A stretch of DNA of 64,000 bases, taken from contig QKYT01000050.1 of NCBI GenBank assembly GCA_003550305.1, forward strand, positions 24,664 through 88,663, given 5' to 3'. The notes below the pieces were generated by a model. That model was not told where the DNA came from. It did not search any database and saw only the letters and a list, made by a program, of their open reading frames with translations. The number at the start of each line of letters is the position of its first letter. The stretch's first letter is position 1. The translations under genes and the position numbers were made by a program. Shown piece by piece: positions 56,150 to 64,000 of the stretch. Source of the stretch: Glomus cerebriforme (lineage: Eukaryota > Glomeromycota > Glomeromycetes > Glomerales > Glomeraceae).

Positions 56150-58264
56150 CTATAACAATTCGGACCAATCAGATAATAATTGATTAGAAGTTTTGACGAT
56201 AGAAATTTCCAAATTTCTTTTCGTTTTCATCTTTACGCCTCTTATAATATTTTTAACATTAGAAGCTATTACTTCGTTAATAATAAATCTAATCCTCTTA
56301 ATATCATTGTTTTTCTTTAAGAAATTATTCATCAAATCCACGTATTCATTATCTTTACCAACATCTTCATAAATTAAATCCAAATATTTTAAATTACATT
56401 TTATAGATTTCAAAACTTTTTGTAAAGAATTATTTTCTTCACATAATCCACCAATATCCAATGTGAGATGAGTAACACGTTTTTGAAGAGAACCAAAGAT
56501 GGATCTTAAATCATCCAAAATATTAACATCATGATGTTTCGATACTTTTAAAGAAAAACTTAATAAATTACAATCTTTCCTCTTAAATAATTTCTTTAAA
56601 CAATTAGCAAATGTTGAAAAACTAACATTATTTGAAGGACGAATTGATAAATGAGTTAAATTAGAAATGAATTGAGAAGAAATTATATTGATGATTTCAG
56701 GAGTAGTATTTTCAATATAAAGTTTTTTTAATGTAAAAGGAGAAATTATTTTAAGTAAAGGAATGATAGAATTTGCGTGATGATTTCTATGTATAATTAA
56801 ATTTTCTACAAAAATTTCATAAGAGGAAGAATAAATTGAATTAAAAGTATCTGAAGATTTACTACTATTATTACTATTATTATTATTAATATTAATAATA
56901 TTATTATTACTATTTCCAATAGAATAACAATTATTACAATCTTCATTAAATAAATAATCATCATTTGAAATTGAATGATAAAGTTTTTCGAAACCTTTAA
57001 ATTCCAATACTTTAAGTTTTTTACAATTTGATAATAATTCCAATAAAGGTCTACTAAAATGACTTAAATCAGAAAATTCCAAATATTCCAAAGTATTTAA
57101 ATGTTTACTTAAAGAAAAGAAAAGATCTAAAGAATTTGAATTATTATTTAACCAAAATTCATTTGATTTAAAAGTTATTAAATAACGTAAACTTGATAAA
57201 AAATTACAAATTTGTTGAATAGGAGGATTAGAATTTTTATGTAAAATAAGTTCAACTTGATGAATATTAGTTGAAGTTTTACTTAAAGTAAGGAATAAAT
57301 TAGAAATAATTGGTTTAATATCATTATTAAAAGTAAAAGTTCTTTGAGGAATATAAATAAAATTAAAATTATTTAAACGTTGTAATTTTAATTCAGTATT
57401 TTTAAAAGTTGATAAATCAATAGATTTTAAAGCATCTTCAGAAATATAATGATAATTTAATGAATGAAGAGCATTACTCTTATTAAATATCCATTGAGCC
57501 AAATAAGTTGTTGGATTAAATGATGGTGATTTATAATGCATTAATCTAGTATTTTTTAATAAATTTGTAAAATAATATTCGATAGAAGAATAAATTAATG
57601 TAATATCAAAACTTTTTAAATAAGTTGGATAATCAAATAAAGGACGAATCATTCGCGGAATGATCATTCCTTCATCCGAATATTTTTTTAATTCCGAAGG
57701 AGGTAAACATGATATAAAAGTTTTTATTATTAATGCAGCATTCCTTTCCAAAGAATTAAAAGTTGAAGTTTCACCCCGTTCAAAGAAAGAAGAAGAAGAT
57801 TGTTGTATTAAATCGAATGGACGTTTCCATAATAAAGGTATTACTAAACGACAACATAATCTATTTAATAATAAACAATTATATAAAGTAGATTTATCAT
57901 CTTGTAAATGAACCAATATTTCAGCAAAACAATCCGGAGTTAACGAAGGTGAAAATTTTATATGAGAATGTTGATAAAGGGAATTTTTTTCAGAAGTAGA
58001 AAAAATTCTTTTGTGAGAAGAAATATTTTGTTGTCGTTGTTTACTGCTTTCATTTTGATATTTTTTATAAAGGGTGATTCTTCGATGCATGTTATGATAA
58101 TAATGATGTAAAGGTTTTGTAGGGAAAGAAGGAGGAGAATATTTTTGTAGACGACAACGACGATGTTTCAGTGATGATTTATTATATATATATATTGTAT
58201 AAGATTTCATATATACACAATGTTTATCTTTGTGGTCAAGTTGTTTTTTTGTGTAAATCAACAA
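56150..58264 (-). CDS. F-box protein with leucine-rich C-terminal part
   Basis: Single-exon, 704 residues. The F-box is at about 108-150: LTPDCFAEILVHLQDDKSTL then LLNRLCCRLVIPLLWKRPF, the pattern of the large F-box family of this fungal group. F-box proteins dock substrates on SCF ubiquitin ligases through Skp1. The rest is a degenerate LRR-like array (repeated L-x-x-L-x-L, for example LEYLEFSDLSHFSRPLLELL, KKLKVLEFKG, LTHLSIRPSNNVSF). An Asn-rich loop (NNNIININNNNSNN) lies in the middle. About 105 basic residues precede the F-box; related proteins usually start near it, so Met59 or a later Met may be the real start. Substrate unknown. Confidence 0.8.
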   Translation of the reverse strand: MLIYTKKQLDHKDKHCVYMKSYTIYIYNKSSLKHRRCRLQKYSPPSFPTKPLHHYYHNMHRRITLYKKYQNESSKQRQQNISSHKRIFSTSEKNSLYQHSHIKFSPSLTPDCFAEILVHLQDDKSTLYNCLLLNRLCCRLVIPLLWKRPFDLIQQSSSSFFERGETSTFNSLERNAALIIKTFISCLPPSELKKYSDEGMIIPRMIRPLFDYPTYLKSFDITLIYSSIEYYFTNLLKNTRLMHYKSPSFNPTTYLAQWIFNKSNALHSLNYHYISEDALKSIDLSTFKNTELKLQRLNNFNFIYIPQRTFTFNNDIKPIISNLFLTLSKTSTNIHQVELILHKNSNPPIQQICNFLSSLRYLITFKSNEFWLNNNSNSLDLFFSLSKHLNTLEYLEFSDLSHFSRPLLELLSNCKKLKVLEFKGFEKLYHSISNDDYLFNEDCNNCYSIGNSNNNIININNNNSNNSSKSSDTFNSIYSSSYEIFVENLIIHRNHHANSIIPLLKIISPFTLKKLYIENTTPEIINIISSQFISNLTHLSIRPSNNVSFSTFANCLKKLFKRKDCNLLSFSLKVSKHHDVNILDDLRSIFGSLQKRVTHLTLDIGGLCEENNSLQKVLKSIKCNLKYLDLIYEDVGKDNEYVDLMNNFLKKNNDIKRIRFIINEVIASNVKNIIRGVKMKTKRNLEISIVKTSNQLLSDWSELL

Positions 58265-61200
58265 ATTACAAATAAAAAAAAAATAAGATGATTTTTTTTA
58301 TACGTTAAAATTATTTTTTATTATTATTAATTTATTATTTTTTTAATGAAAAAAAAATTCAACCCAAAAAAAAAACCAGTCTCTTCTTGCTCCTATTTAT
58401 TTGAGATTTATAAAGCAAGTAATATATGAATATGCACATGAATGAACTACTTAACCGATAATGTAATTAAAATAAAAATATATAAAAACTTTATTTCGTG
58501 TCATTATTACTTTAAATAGTCTAAGAGTGTACTACCTAATTTTATTCGTTAGAGATAGATAATTGAACACATTATTTATATACTATTTGATGCAACACCG
58601 ATCATATTTGAAAGCTCCGAGGAACATATCTTTCCAAATTAGTTTTTTATATATATTATTATTAAAACATTATTGAGTCATCTAAAGGAATGTCAAACAC
58701 ATAACCCTCTTTTACATACTATTTTATACTATTTTATACTATTTTTAGTGTAATAAACATGAAAACGCATTGACTTTATTTAATCCAATAAAATTCTTAT
58801 TACACGAATACGTGTTCTGTTTACCTATCTTTACGTATGTGAATAAGGAATCACTACGATATAATATACGTAATATATATTATATAACAGATAATATAGA
58901 TATAAATATTAAAAATATATATATATTTATATTTTTATTATTATATATTAAATTTCTAACTTTGGTAATCACCGATTAAATATTAGGTATGTTGTGATAC
59001 GCATATAAAATTGTGATACATAAATAAAAAAGTCTCGTGTCAAGTTTGAAATTTATGTTGATTAGTTACTTTGTTTGTTCTCTCTCTCCCCCCTTTTTAA
59101 TCTCAAAAGAATTCAATATCGTACGATTCGTTCCGTGGGATGACGGGAACATTTTATATACTGTATAAACATTTTTTGCTTATGGTAATGATATTTTTTT
59201 TTTTTTGAATAGGGAATTCTTGCCCTGTTTATTTCCTCTTTCATCGAGTTTATATCCAAGAATGGTTATATCTAATTTAAAATCCCCTTGTTCATCTCAC
59301 ATCACATCGTTTCTTAATTTGGAATTTTTTATGAAAATATTTTTAGTAATTAGAATTGTTAATCTTTTTTTTTTTAAAAAAAAAAAAAATTTTTTTTTTA
59401 TTTTTTTTTTTTATTAAAATTTTTTTTTTTTTTTTTTTTTTTATGACGCCCACTTTACTTATTAAAAAAAACCTGTAGAATATTTTAGATCCGTTAAAGA
59501 AACTTATTAAAGAATTTTCTTATATATCGCGTAAATATTCTAAAAACTTCTTAAACAATAAGAAAATCTAACCGTATAGATTAAATAGAGATCAAATATA
59601 AAACAAAAGTAATTAAATAAGACTGGTTTATTATTATTATTATTATAAAAAAAAAAATTTTTTAACCTGAAAAATAATAAAAATAAAATAAAAAAAAAAA
59701 ATATAAAACTGATCTTCAGCCATAAAATCACTTGAAAATGAAAAAAGGATTTAACCTCGATATAGGTTGATAATCAAACACTAACTCTCCAAACGAAAAA
59801 ATTTTCTGATTAATTATCATGTAATACAGTAATACTTACCATAAATCATTATCTTATTACAAATAAAGTAAAATAAAGTAAAATAGTCTCCATTTGACTA
59901 AACCTTGATTCCGATTTGTTGTCATAATAATTGTGAAACAATAAATTTTTGTATCTTTTATTTATAACAATGAAAGATCCAGCGGAAATCATATTCCATT
60001 GTGAACGAAATTAACTAACTCATACCGTAAATATTGGAATAATTGGGAAATAATGGAATTTACCGCAGTAATTCCGTCAGTATTTATCAGTATTATCCAA
60101 AAAAAATGAAATTCACGTTCAATTTAATGTTGTGGGAATATCTTCAAAAGGTTTACCAAATCAAGTTATGATTGCTTCCAGTTAGGTATTTTAATGGCTT
60201 ATTCTTCAAAATTTCATAAAAACATGTTATAAATATGTAATCGTCCAAACTTTATATTAAATTCGGCTAGAATTATCTGAATTATCTGAATTATCTTTGC
60301 TAAAGTATTCGTATTTTAAGTGTATTCTTTGTTTACAATTTAGATTTAATCGAACGATTTATATTTCACAATGAAGATCGAGTACCAATCTGCTGTACCT
60401 CAAGTGGATCGGAAAAAGAAAAATTTCTCACCATCCGCATTTCCTTTATTCGATATATATGTAATCTTAGGCAATGACGTGCATTTTACATGAAATCGCA
60501 TATAACTTATTTTCTTTGGACAATGATTTTTTAATTTATCCTTAAATTTCTCTATTATTAATAATAATCATTTCATAAAATCCTTTATATGTTAATTAAT
60601 CTATTTATTTTCGTTATAGTATTTTTGATTCGATAGTGATATTAAAGATAGCGCATGCGACATGTATGAATAATAATAAAAAAAGATGATGGTCATTCAG
60701 GTGTCTTAAACTTAATTCTACATTATATTTGTTTCCCATTTTCGGTTACGGATGTTTGGGCCTTAAAAAATATGGCGTCGTCTTTTCAGTTGGTTGATTT
60801 TTTTTTTGACAATGAACATTTTTAACTTTATTTACCTTATTCACTTTTTTGTGGTATAAATAAAGTATATTTATTCATGTAGTAGACGCAGTAGGCGCAG
60901 TGAAATTCAATCAATTAATTTTTTTACACAAAAACACGAAAATGTTAATTTGTTTGTTAAACGAAATTATTTTATAAATCAATTCTCAAAATCCAAAACA
61001 GTGTTCTAATTTAAATAAATGAATTCAAATAACGACATCATTTTAAAAAAAAGGTTCATTCTGAAATAATAAAGAAAACATAAATATAATTAATAAATAT
61101 TTATAAATTATCGTTTGTTCATTATGATATATTATTTGGCGTATAATATTCTTAAAAGGTGCCAAGATCATGGAAATTTCTTTTAATTAAATAATTGGTA

Positions 61201-64000
61201 AAAAAAAAAACAAAATATTTACCAAACTTTGTTCAAAATAATGTTTTTGTACACGAAAAAAAATATATTTATATACAGTATACGTGATTTATTTTAAAAT
61301 CATAAATGAAAGAAAATTTTTATATTTTAGTTCTTTGTTTATTTAGTTGTTTAGTTTATATCTAGGTTATCTAAATCTAAGTTTATTGGAATGCAGGAGT
61401 TCTTACGAATGGAACGGAGGACTGCGAATGAACTAACAAATTTGTAATATTGTAACCATTTTAACAATTTACGTTAGGTAAAAAAAAAAAAAAAACTTTT
61501 GATTGAAATTTAATTGATAATTTTAGAATATGGCAGTGCAATTTGGCAATTTGGGCGCTTAAAAAACTCACAGGATATTAATAATACGTATTACATATCA
61601 CTTGTGTGTGACAAACCGAGGTTGTGTCGATCATAATGAATAATACGTACAGTACCTTTAAATGTTTCATTAATTAATATATTAAATATTTTAGTTTTAA
61701 AAGGAATAAATTTTTTATATCCTTTTATAGTAAAGATTATTTTTTGCATGAAAAAAAAATTGTCTGTGCAAATTTAGTTTTATAACAAAGAAAATTTACA
61801 TTTTCATTTCGGTCATATGTCAATTATCTAATGCTTTATGATATAACAATGTAACGTAATATTTTCTGCGCCATAGTTCCTTCTCCGAAATTACTTATTT
61901 TGAATCACTAATTTAACCTAAAGTAGCTTTAGCGTCTAAATAAATAAAAAAATCCTAAAATCTAGTTTCATTCACATGCATATGAAATACAACGTAGTGC
62001 GTGACTCAATGACTCATTAATTAATAATTGTATTATTTGATATAATTACTAAAAAGTATTGATTTTCTTTTTTTTTTATCTTCTTTATCTTCTTTGTCTT
62101 CCCAATTCCATTATCTTTACTAGATAAATTCTGAATGGTACGTCTGGAATTGCAGAGCAAATTCTATTCTCTATTAACTAGATAAGGATTTACAATAGAA
62201 TAGTATCAGTTACAATCTTACCACATTAACTGACATTGGTGAATAATCCAGTTTATATATGGTACTTATTTTACTATTAAAGATAAAAGCATTTTTATAA
62301 ATATTATTTTGGAAATGATAGGATGGTCAATTTAAGTGTTTACTAATGTCGCCCCAGATTCTTAAGGCATTATAAACTTGGCCCAACAATGGTGATCTGT
62401 GGCAACGTGTACTGTATACTACGTGTATAAGATTAATGGAATAAAAAGTAATTATTTACCCAATATATTTTTAGAAAAAAAAAATTAGACTAAAAATGAA
62501 GAATAAACTTTATATTTTCATGTGTATACACAGGATCAATCGTCAATTATTTTCTTATTTTCTCATTAATCTAAAAAAGGTATTCTATTTCTGCTATTAG
62601 TTTACCGTAATTGCAGCAGTAATAAAATTTTAAAAGTTTGATATTATAATGTACCAATAAAAAAAAATGATTGAAAATATATTATTTTAAAGAATAAATA
62701 ATTATACACTATAACTAGACTGTTATGTTGGATCATTACGAATTGATAACTGGAATAAATTTTTTTATTAGCATATGAATATGATGTTTTTTAGCAAAGA
62801 AGCCACGTCAAACCCGTAGAATAGCAAGCTTTATATTGCACAAAGCTTTCATTTCATGTAGGTACTTACAGTGATAAATGACATTTACTAAGCTGCGACC
62901 AAGCGATCGGATTAGATAACTATTGATAGCAGGTTAATAACTAAATCCAGCTGTGAAAGGAAGACCGTCTAATAAATAATCAGATAATCAAATATCTTTT
63001 GCGACAAAAATGACACTACATGTAAAAAAAAAAAAAAAAGAATGTTACGATTTGAACAATCATCTAATTTGTCATTTTTTTTTCAGTCTCAATTCACGTG
63101 AAAATTCACTGAATTTAATGATAAATTTGATGGATTTTTATTGGATAATTTGCGTGTAACATTTAGAAAAATTAGGAACGTAGTACGTAGTATTCCTGAC
63201 CACTCACTTTGGTAAGTGGCCGATTTCATAATTCTGGCTATATAGAAGGCAAATTTGTTAAATTAAATTATAATGATTGTATATTATAAGGAATGCATAA
63301 GTATCCTGTCTTACTCAGGCTTAATTTATTTTAATTCTATCAGCTTTATTTGATAGTTGATTAAAGTAAAGAAAGGATGCATTCGTTTCTGTACTTTTTG
63401 ATTATTTTGGTTACTTGCATAATGAATACCAACGATCAACCAAAAAAAAGTGGAATCATGATAAAACGTTTATAATCAAAATCCTGCAAATTTGAAATAT
63501 CAAGTTACAAATAAAAATATTTAAACGTGATGAATTTAATCGAGAATGGAGCACAAAATGCCAAACACTTTGTATAATGCATTAGATGAGGTACAGTACG
63601 AAGTGCCGAATTAAAAATCTGTTTAAACACGTTAAGTTGTTAAGAATAAAGTTTATTTTTATTTTTATTTTTAATGTAGTACAGCAAAATAATAGGAAAG
63701 AGAAATCGAGTATACAACAAATAAAATGAAATATACTATAAGAAAACTGCTACTCTATTACTACGTCTAGACGAATCCTGACTGCTGGCTGCCAAAGGGA
63801 CCGAGGTAGCATTAGCTACTGTCATACATTAAGGGGAAAGGAAGAAAAATCTTTATAAGGAACATTAAAATGAGAAGAGAAAATATAAAATTGATTTATG
63901 TTATTAAGTGTTAAATTTGAATAAAAATTGTAAAAATCTCTATGTAAGAGCCAATTTCCTGAATGAAGATAATTGCTTGATACCCAGAGAAGCCAGGCGT
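58265..64000. other. 5.7-kb gene-free right end
   Basis: Upstream region of the F-box gene followed by AT-rich sequence with long poly-T/poly-A tracts (59187-59206, 59366-59440), AT-rich near-palindromes around 58860-58950 and a small ACTATTTTAT repeat (58719-58747). I searched for open frames, tRNA boxes and family motifs and see none. Short frames at 58770, 59205 and 59540 are low-complexity. Confidence 0.45.

Overview
The window looks like nuclear DNA of an arbuscular mycorrhizal fungus (Glomeromycotina, most like Rhizophagus). This is inferred from three things: very high A+T with many homopolymer runs, genes split by many 50-160 nt introns, and lineage-typical families (zinc-ribbon/kinase proteins, F-box/LRR proteins, an OTT_1508-type deaminase, a nuclease-like effector relative). 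I found no convincing tRNA, rRNA or CRISPR array.

Left part (about 1-20 kb) is a compact block of conserved genes. In order: ribosomal protein uL2 (RPL8, minus), a mitochondrial-type lipoate-protein ligase (minus), a 1077-residue PPR protein (plus), a Pex22-like peroxin (minus), splicing factor SF3A2 (plus), a CWF19-like lariat/spliceosome protein with zinc knuckles (minus), a SERINC/TMS1 membrane protein (plus) and the ABC-F ATPase ARB1/ABCF2 (minus). Several are divergent pairs: ligase/PPR share 681 bp, PEX22/SF3A2 207 bp, CWF19-like/SERINC 193 bp. I rebuilt the exon structures by reading splice sites and frames; all eight give complete open proteins. The ligase gene contains an intron with AT-AC ends and a U12-like branch site, placed right after the presumed active-site lysine codon.

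Right part (about 20-64 kb) is gene-poor and repeat-rich. It holds an OTT_1508-like deaminase, a small CFEM-like GPI-anchored secreted protein, a nuclease-like effector relative with a one-base frame break, and a lineage-specific three-TM membrane protein present twice through a segmental duplication of about 1.6 kb. It also holds a zinc-ribbon/kinase fusion, two tandem derlin-like genes (one broken), a decayed non-LTR retrotransposon with an RNase H domain, a six-exon Hsp20-like gene, and an F-box protein.

The most striking non-genic structures are foldback (hairpin) elements. Three elements (42921-43289, 44662-44886, 51561-51858) are almost wholly palindromic, start with GGGT or carry GGGTGCCG at the ends, are filled with short subterminal repeats built on CCGAAATCCC, and are flanked by 8-bp target duplications. 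One sits inside the second copy of the three-TM gene and breaks it. A separate hairpin family (GGGTC...GACCC, built on TCGGTGAAATGA) appears near 35.4, 44.4, 45.3 and 53.6 kb. A 1.5-kb element with arms of about 260 bp lies at 40.1-41.7 kb. Every ambiguous base in the window lies in or next to one of these inverted-repeat structures.
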